Shown here: piece by piece, positions 12,401-23,602 of the stretch
Layout of the letters: each line of letters starts with the position of its first letter
Numbering within the stretch: the first letter of the stretch is position 1
Source of the DNA: Mytilus galloprovincialis
Lineage: Eukaryota > Mollusca > Bivalvia > Mytilida > Mytilidae
Direction of reading: 5' to 3'
Assembly (NCBI RefSeq): GCF_965363235.1
Contig: NC_134845.1
Span: 25,174,524 to 25,238,523, forward strand
DNA: 64,000 nucleotides
Notes under the pieces: generated by a model
The model's input: the letters and a program-made list of their open reading frames with translations, nothing else
Told to the model about the DNA's origin: nothing
The model's database searches: none
Translations under genes and position numbers: made by a program

Positions 12401-13279
12401 AATCCTGGTTCAAAAAAATGTTTTAAACTTAACTGCGAGGAGGAAATATGTTCAATTCTAAAATATATGAACAACGATACTAGAGAACTGATTTTTTCGG
12501 AACCGGAACTAAATTTACCACTTAAAAACTATGTTTCAACAAAGAAAATTGTGTCTAAAAACTATGGAAAATCATCTTTTTATGTACGAACTGGATCATT
12601 TAAAAGTAATCCCGGTATAGATTGGTATGATGGACTTGCCGGATACTTACTTGAAGATGTGTATTCTGCTGATGGAACTAGACGATCACGACAATACCCT
12701 CCACTGAACAGTCTGAGTGGATGGTGGACAGAAAAAACGGATGGGCTTTTATATTATGAATCCAAAGGCCTTAAATCTAGTTTGCATCTTGCAGCATTTG
12801 GTTTAGACGGAACTCTGATTACAAAGAAATCCGGAAACGACTTCCCTATAGATGAAAACGACTGGGAGTTAAGGTTTCCTGAAATAACCGAAAGACTGTT
12901 CAAGAATCGAATCGAGGGTATCAACAATGTTATTATGAGTAACCAGAAAGGAATTGGGTTAGGTTTGCAAAATAAAGAAGAATGGATGACAAAAATAGAG
13001 AACATAATTTCTAAGATTGGAGTACCAATGTATGCTTTAGCTGCTACGAAAGATAACAAATACAGAAAACCGAATGTTGGAATGTGGGAATATTACAGAT
13101 GTTCTTTAAACCAATTTAGTTCAATTGAAAAGTTCGATGCAGTATATGTTGGTGACGCAAATGGTCAAGAAGGAAACCCAGATTCAGACAAAATGTTTGC
13201 TCAGAATGTTGGCATCAAATTTAATAATCCAGAAGAATACTTTCGTCCTTCATATAAGAAATATCATGACGACCTTTAA
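9399..13279 (+). CDS. Secretory GMC oxidoreductase fused to a PNKP-like (pseudo)phosphatase domain
   Basis: Model join(9399..9460, 10087..13279), 1084 residues. Exon 1 encodes a hydrophobic leader; its CAG|gtattt donor and the tattttag acceptor at 10086 join in phase (AG+A = Arg21). Residues about 34-650 are a GMC flavoenzyme: Rossmann motif GAGTAS (39-44), ADP-ribose-binding Glu63, RGRGGTS (117-123), a full match to GMC signature 2 (GGSFDTPHLLQVSGIG, 327-342), and the C-terminal HPVGTC with candidate catalytic His586 and partner Asn624. Such enzymes oxidise alcohols, sterols or choline with FAD; the substrate here is unknown. Residues about 660-905 match nothing I recognise. Residues about 915-1075 resemble the PNKP 3'-phosphatase: GLDGT, SNQ (Ser972), YRKP (Lys1015), VGD (Asp1044) and Asp1055. 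The first Asp of DxDGT is Gly926, so phosphatase activity is doubtful. The protein ends HDDL. Several N-glycosylation sequons and a leader suggest a luminal or secreted glycoprotein. The continuous exon shows the fusion directly; its function is inference. Confidence 0.85.
9508..9546. repeat. CA-rich microsatellite
   Basis: An imperfect CACACA run with interspersed CAAACA units in the intron between the two coding exons of the GMC/PNKP-like gene. Confidence 0.8.
10087..13279 (+). CDS. Exon 2 of the GMC/PNKP-like gene: single 3.2-kb exon with all domains
   Basis: A single open frame of 1064 codons runs from the acceptor at 10086 to TAA at 13277-13279. It carries the oxidoreductase, the unassigned centre and the phosphatase-like domain without an intron. 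The frame is open slightly upstream of the acceptor, but only through intron sequence with no ATG. An exon this long contrasts with the 77-401 nt coding exons of ATP10 in the same window and fits retroposition or acquisition of an intronless gene. Confidence 0.9.
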
Positions 13280-14851
13280 TATTCTAAGTATATCGTTTAT
13301 GGTATAAAATAATATAGTAATTTTATACAGCTATTAGTATTATACATAACATAGTCTCACTCGCAACGCTAACTAGAGCATAAATTGTTTCTTATTCTAT
13401 ATTAAAAACAACAAAGACTGATATGACAGAAAATTCACAGCTACTAGTTTTATTTGATAAACACAATTATTGTCAACAACATGACAAATCATCAAGAAAA
13501 AAATCATACATTAGTATCAGCATCCAACTTGTTCAAACAAAGGTCTAAAAAAGAAACAAAAAAAGAACTAAATAATTTTCTAGTGGTGGAACAAGTTTGG
13601 TGTGTGAAATTTCGATGAACTAATAAGGGCGCGTAAACTAATATCTAAAGTTTAAAAACAAAATTACTTAAAAGATTTCAGTCGTGCTTTTTTCAAAATT
13701 TTCTCTACTTTATACTAAAACAACCCCTATTTTCTCCCGCCCAATAAATAAGTCGCATTGGTAGCCGAAATCGACAATAGGTTCAGACGTTGTTCCCCAC
13801 TTCATTAGTCAATCACACTTAAATTTCCCATTAATGTTAGGATGGATATTCCCTAATTAATCAATAGCCCCTATTAAAATTGAAAACTTACCAGATATCT
13901 CTGACAATTAAATGCATGTTTTAGAACGAAATATCTCGTATTATTTTTTTAAAACTTTCATTATACACAAGATAGCATAAATCACCAGGTTTTGTGATAA
14001 CAAATTGACTGAGTAGAGTATATTGTGACAGCAAATATTAATTTGTTAACTTTTTTTTTTTTTGCTTAGCAAAAATTATTGTAAAAGTATAGATGAAGAT
14101 GTTTGTTATTCTTTGGGTTATCTATGAGGCTTAAGCTCATATAGCTATTTTTAGACAATTTATATGTTTAACAATCCTTGATCATTAGTTCATCATGTTT
14201 CTTCAAGCATTTTGCTTAGTCATAGTAATAGTTGTACACATTAGTTTCGTTATTTTATCATTGGTATTTTAATAAAATTTGCATATTTTCCAATAGTTAT
14301 TTCATCATTGGTATTTTCATAAAATTTGCATATTTTCCACGGCTCGACAAAACCAATCAATTAATGTCATTTTTGCTGTTAATAATGCTGTGTCCTATGA
14401 TTTTGACAAGGAAAATTACATAAACTCCTATCGTACGAACTGAATAAACTAACTTTTCACATCTGAAAGCTAGATATCTTTATTCTAGAATATTATTCCA
14501 ATTCAAATAGCAAAATAGAAATGTACTTTGAATGGTACTAATGGTTTTATTTTTACCATAACAAATATTAACAGTACAATTATCACCTATGTCAGATACT
14601 TCTTGTAATGTACAAACAATATGACGTCAACATTGCAGAAATACCATCAACAATTTATGCTTTTTATAAGCAAGACATAATTTTCCTCTTAAAATATTAA
14701 ATACTTTTACAGTATCGACACACGATATTTGAACACGTTTGGGATTGGAAATTCCAGTTAAAAAAATAAGCTTTCTTATGTAGTATATTTTTCACATACT
14801 ATTATACATTGTTACTTGTCTTCAATTGAATGTGTCATTTTTTTTTTACTT
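13280..14851. other. 3' flank of the GMC/PNKP-like gene; one short direct repeat
   Basis: AT-rich, with no gene recognised. Candidate poly(A) signals are ATTAAA at 13401-13406 and AATAAA at 13743-13748. Two copies of a roughly 44-bp unit (CATTGGTATTTT, then AAAATTTGCATATTTTCCA) lie at about 14250-14340. Confidence 0.5.
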
Positions 14852-14987
14852 CAGTCGCTTGTCGTCAACAAGAGGATCAAAGAAGTCAAACCATTCAATT
14901 TCACATTCAGATAAATTGATGATGTTCTTTCCTTTATAATTCCCACTTTTCTGATTAGATTTCATTAATATATCATCCACAACTAGA
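14852..14987 (-). CDS. Possible terminal exon of an unrecognised minus-strand gene
   Basis: On the minus strand a good acceptor (tttgttattttctag) is followed by 45 open codons in phase 1 and a TAA stop. They encode VDDILMKSN, an NLSECEIEWFDFFDP segment and VDDKRLK at the end. The composition looks coding-like and acidic. I do not recognise the family and found no upstream partner exon; a LINE remnant starts within about 30 bp on the 5' side. It may be a real last exon, a relic or chance. Confidence 0.3.
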
Positions 14988-15014
14988 AAATAACAAAATA
15001 ATAGACACGATTTC

Positions 15015-15360
15015 CTCCGCCTTATTTTCAGACTTATACTTTGAATGTGACACCAATGGTGGCATCAGAACCAGACTTTATCACAAACGAAACGATTCTA
15101 ATTTTTAAATTATACATTTCCCCACCTTTAGCAGCTATATACCAACTTCACCTTCATATATGCGATACACATTTCGCAGCTCATTCGATGTTCAAGAGCT
15201 TGCATGTGCTACTTAAATTTATAAAACGTCATCGGTGTCTGGGCAGAAAGTTGATTAATCAGGATTATGTCAAAGAAAGTATCTTTTTTCTGAAAAAAAA
15301 AGTTCACCGGGAGAAACCAAGACCTTCTGGATAAATATTCCGTATTGACGTTACAAATAA
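15015..15360 (+). mobile_element. LINE reverse-transcriptase remnant
   Basis: In plus-strand frames with stops and shifts one reads DLYFECDTNGGIRTRLYHKR, then IPTSP, and HRCLGRKLINQDYVKE. These are pieces of the C-terminal tail (xTxLYDKRDDFNF and YGVYISQL region) of a mollusc LINE polyprotein as I remember it. The 97-codon frame at 15041 is one shifted reading of it, not a host gene. A retroelement-like 3' tail may extend to about 15700. Confidence 0.65.
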
Positions 15361-15699
15361 TGCATCATGGTCTTAAAGTATAGGTTCTAGGTACTATCAT
15401 TGTTTATCATCTTAATTTCGCGTTATTTGTCTTTGCATATTTTTGACCTTCACTTTTCGGTCAATTTTTTGTCATATCCTATTTGGTGTGGTTTGGTATT
15501 AATGCAGCCCGCCATTGTGTTATGCTATGGTAATTTTTTTGTACTATTTTGTTTTTCCTTGTAAAATTTAAGTGTTTTGTCTTCTAAGTGTATTATAGCC
15601 ATTTTGTTTTTCTTTGTTGACATAGCTGTTTGTTTGTATAGTGATTAATATTATTGTTGACAATATAATGAAATTATATGCAACGGTCATACTAAGAGG

Positions 15700-17049
15700 T
15701 TTAGCTAGCTGTAAAACAAGGTTTAATCCACCATTAACTACAGAAGTTCGGTATTTTGGTTATTTTTACTTTTTATTCATTGTCAAAATATATTCTAGTT
15801 TCTACAACTAAGCTATGATAAGATAAATGAACTCGTCGTATATATGTAGTCGTGCTTCTCTTGTATTTAAATAAACACAAACACGTTGATAGGTCTTAGG
15901 TTCTTTATTTCATCAGAATTGATGTTTAAATTCTAACAAAATGACCCTGAAATAATAACAATATAATTCTTATACAATTCAATCAGTAGTAATTATCAAT
16001 TACTATAAAATCAATATATATGTATGCATACAAGAAAACTGTAGATATCCTTTGCTCTTTAAAATAATAGTTTTACAAGCTACACAAAAAGATATTACAC
16101 CATTTCGAATTCTGTATTAAATACGAACATAATATATTTCTCTGTATTTCGTGCATTGTGAAATAAGCTACGCTTGTAGTATCATACCAAAAAAAGTTAG
16201 TTAAACATAATAATAATACGCAATTGTAAATGCAAACAAGACAATACGTTTTGCAACAGTTACACAAGGTAGACAATACATGTAAGCAAAGCAACATAAA
16301 AGTAACATGAATAATACAAACTGTTTACATATAAACATACCTCACATGTAGTGCAAAGGCCTTTGTTTTCACCAACTGATTGTTCTGAATCAGTTTACAT
16401 TCTGTTTCAATTATATAATACCCAGTCTATGGAAGAAGCGAATCGATATAATATTTTCTTATCTCAACGAGCGATATTGTCTTATATCAACGAGTTGCAT
16501 TGTGGGAAATTTCAGACGAATGTTAGCATTTATACGAAGAAAGGCAGATTTCTCGGTATAAAGTAATGACTCTTTTCTTAAAACAGGGTGACATTTAACA
16601 CGACATACGTCTGCTGTATAAATTCCATGAATTATTTTATGTAATAATAAGCAAGGTGTATTTAAACAAGAAAAAAAATGAATAAATGAAGCATAAATGC
16701 TCGATTTATCATTTATAGATGTACACATTCAATAAATATCATGTAGCAAATTCAGTGGAATGCAATTGAGATGAATTCAATTGTTTGCTAAGCCAAAATC
16801 ACCTTTAAGTCAAAGATACTGCTATATTTTATTATATCAATGCGATATTTGTCTTATATCATAGCGATGTGTTTCTGATATCAAAAAATTATGAATCCGA
16901 TACTTTTCTAATATAACTGCTATAGTTTTCTAATATAAAATGAATACGATGACACGTCACAATGCATGTCAAGAAAACCGCAAACATAATTCACAAACTT
17001 AGTTCATGATCGGCTTAATGTTTGAGGATCAATATCACTAAAATTCCGT
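15700..17049. other. No gene recognised; small inverted dispersed element
   Basis: Short chance frames only. A 25-bp sequence at 16423-16447 recurs exactly inverted at 21299-21323, with looser similarity (GCGATATTGTCT and TATATCA blocks) on one side. TTATATCA-type repeats continue to about 16940. Confidence 0.4.
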
Positions 17050-17990
17050 ATCTGCAACCAAATTAAAGGTCAAAAGCTGTTGGTAACAAACCATGATTTT
17101 GGTCAATATATATCATGTATATTACTTTAAGACCATGTATTTGGTCAATAGATGTTAATAACAGACCCTTAGTTTGGTCAATATATATAACTTTTAGACC
17201 TTATTTTGGTCAATAGAATATAATTCTAAGTTATATAAATTCTTCTGTGTATGTATTTATTGTTCAATAGAATAGGATTAAATGTATATTAAGTTTATGT
17301 AGACCTAACATTTGTGTATAGAATATGATTTTTAAAATCAAACATGACCAGTTTACTTTTACCTGGTATTTGCTCATTAGAATATGATTTTTAGATATAT
17401 ACATTTTAGGTAGACATTGCATTTGTTCAATAGATTATGATGTTTAGATACAAGCATGACCTTTTTATGTGAATCATGTTTTGTTTAATAGAAAATGAAT
17501 TTAAGATATCTATACATTTTATGTAAACCATATATTTATTTAAAGAGTGTACATTTTATGTAGACAATGTATTTGTTCATTAGTTTTATATTTTATATGT
17601 AAACTTCAATACAATATGATTTTTAGATATATATAGTAATAATATACATTGTACATATACATTTGATGTAAACCATGTATTTGTTGATTTTGTTCAATAG
17701 ATGTTGCTTTTAGACCATGTATTTAGTTAATAGATGAACTACAATAAAATACCATATATTTATTGATAGATTTTACTTTTCATAGAACATGTATTTGGTC
17801 AAATAAAGTTGATGCTCAGTTATGCATTCAATATAAACGCTATATTTGGTCAACAGAATTTGATGTTTGCCTACATGTTTTAAAATGAACATTTTCTTAT
17901 AAACCATATTTTTGGTTCGTAGAATTTCATTTTCAGATATACATAATACATAGAAACATATATATGATCATAAATGTTTCATATGGACAA
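17050..17990. repeat. Degenerate tandem repeat field, TTTGGTCAATA core
   Basis: About 15-20 decayed units of roughly 45-60 bp, each with variants of ATTTGGTCAATAGA and TTTTAGACCATGTA, run across almost 1 kb. Units are clearest at 17090-17220 and 17690-17870. No coding signal. Confidence 0.6.
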
Positions 17991-18712
17991 TAGATCAAAA
18001 TATAAGGAATATAGCTTTAAAAATGTGTACAGCTGAGAGATGCTGGTCTGAGTTCCAGTTATGCTGCAATGATAAAATGCTTTAAAAGAGACTCCAATAG
18101 ACAATGTTTTGACAGTTCTGATATAATTACCTGCATGGGCCGGTAGTTAGTTTTAGAACCTTTTTTGTTTTCAAAAGTTCTACATAAAGTAAGCCTTTCA
18201 TAAAAATTATTTTTGTGCACAAAATATGAATGTGTCATAGCAGTAGGATATCATGCTAGTTTAACTAAACTTAACTGCTTGGGCCGTTAAGTCATTATTA
18301 CACAATGAATGCTTGATTTAATCTCTGCTTATATTTCTTGCTCATTTAGTTGTTTTTGTTTAGGTGAAAACAGCCTTTTATTGAAGTTTGATATTGTAAT
18401 ATATATATAATCACTGAAAAAATTGTTGACAAGGACATTGTCTCATTGTTATTTTGCAGAACTTGCTTGGGCTGGTACTGTATTGCAACTTATTTATAGG
18501 TTTTTCAAATATTCTTAATCACATTCAGTATTTTCACTGTTAGTTACAAACATAGATTGAGCTTGAACTTATATAGCAAATATGAAAAATTGAACATCTT
18601 GTGAAGGCATAAATAACTGGTTAAACATCAAATATAACGAACAGTTTTGAATTTTGCCAAGTGCTTGGCCTTTGTGGGGTAGGAAAGATTTATTTTATTG
18701 CATCTTTCCTGG

Positions 18713-19060
18713 TGGCTTAGTTGACCCCTTCCTAGGCCAAGCTATTGTATTCTGTATTATTTTATTATCGTTTTATGTTTTGCATTCATTATTATCAGAG
18801 ACATATAATACATTATATGTCTCTGTTATTATCTTGTTGGAAAATGTATATGTATATATTATATATTATTTATTTTTGTATGAGAAACATTTTTACTCTG
18901 AATAAGTAAAAATATTGCAATTCAACTTCTTGTTTCTCTTTTCATTTATGCATTGCCCAAATGGTCCAATAAATGTTAAATACATGAGATACTCGCCGAT
19001 TCATTCAAGTGAAAGGTAAACCTCTCGTTGTTTGTTTGGGTTGAAGGAGGAAAGCATAAA
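18713..19060 (+). repeat. 348-bp direct duplication, copy 1
   Basis: Nearly identical to 19473-19796, which lies 760 bp downstream, except for 24 bp present here (around 18873-18896) and missing there. Contains a 28-bp palindrome (18797-18824, AGAGACATATAAT arms). Overlapping 83- and 101-codon frames reflect the repeat and show no family resemblance. Confidence 0.85.
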
Positions 19061-19472
19061 GGCAAGTTATTTTAATAACTTATTTTATGCAAACGACGAA
19101 AACCATTAATTCATTCTTTATGATTATTTTCATAATCCTTTGGGGAACCCCTGCATTACGCTCTTTTGACTGGATGCCCATTGGTTAGTTTCTTCACTAT
19201 GTATCTTATTACACTTTCTTGCTTATCTACAGATCGATAGTTTTGTAAACAAGATTTTTATTTTGGGATTTTATAAACTTTCCCACCCTCCTTTCCCTTT
19301 CAACACCTTAAGCTTTTTATTAAGATATTGGTTAGATGTTCATATATTTTTTTTTTGGTCGATTACAAATGTATTTTGGTAATAACGCCAGTTTATCAAG
19401 TTTGTTAGCTGCCATCTTCATTTTTGTATGCTTATGTAGCATGTGTTACATTTATCATTTTATATCTTTATA

Positions 19473-19796
19473 TGGCTTAGTTGACCCCTTCCTAGGCCAA
19501 GCTATTGTATTCTGTATTATTTTATTATCGTTTTATGTTTTGCATTCATTATTATCAGAGACATATAATACATTATATGTCTCTGTTATTATCTTGTTGG
19601 AAAATGTATATGTATATATTATATATTATTTATCTGAATAAGTAAAAATATTGCAATTCAACTTCTTGTTTCTCTTTTCATTTATGCATTGCCCAAATGG
19701 TCCAATAAATGTTAAATACATGAGATACTCGCCGATTCATTCAAGTGAAAGGTAAACCTCTCGTTGTTTGTTTGGGTTGAAGGAGGAAAGCATAAA
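19473..19796 (+). repeat. 324-bp direct duplication, copy 2
   Basis: Second copy of 18713-19060, lacking 24 bp. Both start TGGCTTAGTTGACCCCTTCC and end GGAGGAAAGCATAAA. The 412 bp between them is not part of the repeat. Confidence 0.85.
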
Positions 19797-20329
19797 TGAA
19801 CTTATCATTTCGAAAATGTTGAATGACCCTATTAATAGTTGAAAGTGTTAACCTGTTCAGTCTATTGTTTTCAATCATATGGTTTAACCGACAAATTCTA
19901 TTTGAAGTGATGATACAATGACGGAATTTGAATGAGATTGTAAATAGTCTACCGACCTATTAGATTCTAATAAAGGTCCATTGGCGGATTGTATAAAAAC
20001 GCAAAAATTGTTTAGTGCAAAATAACAATCCGTATCGTTTGTTATAAAATCATTTATTCGATGAATACTAAAAAAAAATGTTTAGAAAACAAATAAATAA
20101 GATGGAAATGTCGGTTGACGTTAGAAATGTGTATATATCTTTTCTATATTTATAAATTTAGATCATTCAGTGCTTTGCTTTTGTATTTATATTAACGTAA
20201 TCGTTCTTGTACCATCATAACTGTAGTTACCGTTTAAGCTTTAGAAGTGTGTTAGTTCATATTGTTCTTTACAAAAGTTTCAGCACCCAAATGACGTTTT
20301 TGGAGGACTGGAAAGCAGTTATTTATAAG

Positions 20330-20540
20330 GGGAAATTTAAAAGATTTATAGATATAAGAAAATGGTGCATGAGTTCAAATGACACAACTTTCCATCAAAG
20401 TAATAATTTTTTTCAAGTAAACCATTATAGATCAAAGTAGGGCCTTAAACACGGAGCCTTGGCTCACAGCGAACACCACCTATATAGGAACCAAAAAAAT
20501 ACTAGTGTTAAACCATTCAAACAGGAAAACCAATGGTCTT
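20330..20540 (+). repeat. Dispersed repeat, family D, partial copy
   Basis: Contains GAGCCTTGGCTCACAGCGAA and TTAAACCATTCAAACAGGAA, matching 30985-31225 in order. Related fragments occur at 43730-43800, 53100-53250, 55465-55650 (inverted) and 56728-56830. Confidence 0.6.
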
Positions 20541-20819
20541 ATTTTTATAAAAAAAAGGATATTCAAAAGTACAGGTCAGATTTTGTCGAATCAATCTGAA
20601 CGAGGACAGTATGATTCATCTTTGTCACAAGTTAGTTTCATTTTTATCAATAAAGAAAGTCGTCCATGCGTGCGTTGCGAGCATATCAGATATATATCAT
20701 ATCGGTGCGTTCATTATAAAATTTGCTAAATGTTATATATGTGAACAATAATTTTGATACTTAGCTATTGGATTACGACATTGTTTATTAAACCACATTG
20801 GTACTGGCATTTTTGAATT

Positions 20820-20950
20820 TTGAAAATGGTGGATTGAACCTGGTTTTATAGCGTTAAACCTCTCACGTGTTTGACAGTCTCATAAAATTCTGTCATATTA
20901 ACAACGCTTTGTGAACAAAACAGACATAATATGTACAATTGTCAAAATAG
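20820..20950 (+). repeat. Dispersed repeat, family A, partial copy
   Basis: Shares GGTTTTATAGC, TTTGACAGTCTCATAAAATTC and AACAAAACAGACATAAT with the other family A copies. Confidence 0.55.
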
Positions 20951-22129
20951 GGTACAGTAGTCAAATATTAATACTAATAAGTACTAATATTGATATAAGA
21001 AAAACACCGCTATGATATTTTAAAAGTATCGCATTGATATCAGAACTAAAAGCATTTGTATAATTATGTATATAAGAAAAACACAGCACTTCAAATTTTA
21101 CACGGACTTAAACGTTTGCTTCTAACTAACTTCTGAATGTATATTTAGACTCAATTGTTGTTTATATTTGAACAATAAGTTTTAAAGTTAGTATTTTCTG
21201 AATTTCTTGTTGCCGAAAACAACATTTTCCGCATGGAATTTATGCATATTTACAATTGATATTAGACAATATCGCTATGTGGTATAAAAAAAGTTTTTAT
21301 CGATTCGCTTCTTCCATAGACTGATACCCGAAGACAAAATATTAAAATCATAGAAACCTTATTGATACTGCTAGATTAGAATAATCAGAGTTATCTCTCC
21401 TTAAATCTGGTTAATCAAATATTTACTTGTATTAACTTTATAGAAGTATAAAATCTATTAACACTCACTCATACAAACTGTTAAAATAGATTATATATTA
21501 CTGTTACTAGAAATTTAAGTATAAATCATACTTTTACCAGTTTTATGTATATTTTATATAGTTTATTAAATTTTACAAATAAATCTATATTATCAAGTTT
21601 ATCTTTATTACTTTATGTGTTATGAATAGTTTACACATAACTTTACAATTCAATCAATCGCACATACCTTTCTCAACACGGTCACCTATTCATTCAATTA
21701 TACACTTATATATTACTTTCTCTTGGACATTACAACTGGAATGTTATTGTTATGAATATATTAGTAATAAACTGACCTTATAAAAGAATATGGAAATCCT
21801 AGACTATTTCAAAACTGAAGATATATAACAAATTCCAATAAAGCTGTAGAAAATGGCTACCACTTCATATAAATACTTTTTGCCAACTGACGAGTACAAA
21901 GAATAGTTAAACAAAAGATTAACGCCTAAATCATAGTGACCAATAGAAAAGATATACTCAATAGGAAATGTTCTATCTGAATAAACTAGCAGACTACAAA
22001 TTATAATATATGTAAATAGCATATATCCAGTATATATTCTAATAATATAAAATCTTAATTAATTAACATAAAACATAAAAATATAGCTCTACCACATATA
22101 TACCAGGCTTAAAATATTATACATCGAAA
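20951..22129. other. AT-rich spacer, nothing recognised
   Basis: Very AT-rich DNA without a credible frame. The only structure seen is the inverted match at 21299-21323 to 16423-16447. Confidence 0.5.
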
Positions 22130-22420
22130 ATTCAAAACGAACAGTCAAATGGCAAAATCAACACCTCAAACACCTCAAACGAATAGCTAACAACTGTCAT
22201 ATTCTTATAAACTTGGTATAGACAGTTTCTTATGTAGAAATGGTGAATTAAACCTGGTTTTATAGCTAGCTATATCTCTCACTTTTATGACCGTCGCATT
22301 ATATAGACAACAATGTGGAAACAAAACAAACAGACATTGACGTACAAATGTCGAAAATACGGGTACACCAGTCAACATTGTGTTATAATCTTAATCTCAA
22401 TAAAGAAAAACTCATCTGTC
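22130..22420 (+). repeat. Dispersed repeat, family A, copy 4
   Basis: Contains AGTCAAATGGCAAAATCA, AACTGTCATATTC, TACACCAGTCAACATTGTGT and TATAATCTTAATC in the same order as 2555-2850. Confidence 0.65.
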
Positions 22421-22523
22421 AATTAAGAACAAACCACATTAGCAAAAACGAAAAACAAAAATACAAAACTTAAACATAACACAATGACGTGATGTATACC
22501 AGGCATAGATTACCTTAGCCGTA

Positions 22524-22682
22524 ATTTGGCTCAACTTTTTGGAACTTTGGGTTCTCACTGTTCTTCAACTTGATACTTGTTTGGCTTTCTTATTATATTA
22601 ATCTGAGCGTCATCGATGAGTCTTATGTAAACGAAACGCATCTGGCGTAACAAATTATAAGCCTGGTAACTTTGATAACTAT
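22524..22682 (+). repeat. Dispersed short repeat, family B, copy 2
   Basis: Same order of blocks as 302-462: TTTGGCTCAACTTTTTGGAA, GATGAGTCTTATGTAAACG and GCCTGGTAACTTTGATA. Overlapping frames here are not genes. Confidence 0.7.
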
Positions 22683-23319
22683 ATATAAATACCGAGCCAC
22701 GGCCAATTGATATTACCAAACATAGATTTAACCATCCAACAATTAAGTGCACATCTAATTATGACGTAAGTTTTTTGTCTTTTTCTGATGTAATTTAGTT
22801 TATAGGGGTAAATTTACTAGAATGAGCTAATTGCGTATTTATTTAGAACATACTAAAGGAAAACATCATGTTCAGTTGTTATGACAGATTTATTGGAAAC
22901 CCGACTGTAATGACTCTTTGTCTGGTGCAATTCAGAATTTCTCTCAATGGAAGCTTTATGTAGATTTTTTTAAATTTGTCAGTCGAGTACACATATATTG
23001 TACATCTTGTTCTTGAAATGAATAGACAGATCATTTTAAAGTCACTTGAATCATTATGGAAACAAATAATATTTATATAACACCAGATTTTGAATTTCAA
23101 TATTAATGCAAAAGCGCTGAGGAGTATGTTTGGTGGGAGATATTTGATAACTTAGCTAAACCGTTAAAACTCTACTTCCCATATTCAAATATGTCTCTTT
23201 TTTGACATGTCTATTCGATTTTATAGTGATTCAGATCATAACAAAATTTTGACTGCTGTGCCCCTATTTTGATATTTTTACGTATTGTGTATTTTTATTT
23301 TGTTCACACATTTTTGCCA

Positions 23320-23535
23320 ATTTAATGGAATATTATGCGACTGTCACACAAGTGAGAAATTTAACTAGCTATAAAATATGATTTAATTCATTTTTCTTCA
23401 TAGGGAAATGCCGGTACCAAGTCCATATAACACTTGCTTTCCATTCGTTTGATGTGTTTCAGCTTTTGATTTTGCCATTTGATAAGGGACTTTTCTATTT
23501 GAATTTTCCTAGGAGTTTGGTATTCGGGGCATTGG
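23320..23535 (-). repeat. Dispersed repeat, family A, inverted copy
   Basis: Its reverse complement reads ATCAAATGGCAAAATCAAAA and ACACATCAAACGAATGG, matching 9110-9345. Nearby 23101-23319 shows nothing. Confidence 0.6.
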
Positions 23536-23602
23536 TTTTGTAATGGTGACATTTTTAGTGGTCTTGTGATATTTGTTTAGATTTTTTATCTTTGTAAACC
23601 AG

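Noticed and set aside
15041..15334. 97-codon plus-strand frame, and a minus-strand reading that resembles a PLAT/LH2 start
   Set aside because: The third plus-strand reading gives LINE text (ECDTNGGIRTRLYHKR); the other readings are shadows of that remnant.
18654..19641. Hydrophobic frames of 83 and 101 codons as membrane-protein genes
   Set aside because: Both run over the same duplicated AT-rich DNA; T-rich codons give hydrophobic residues by chance and no family is recognised.
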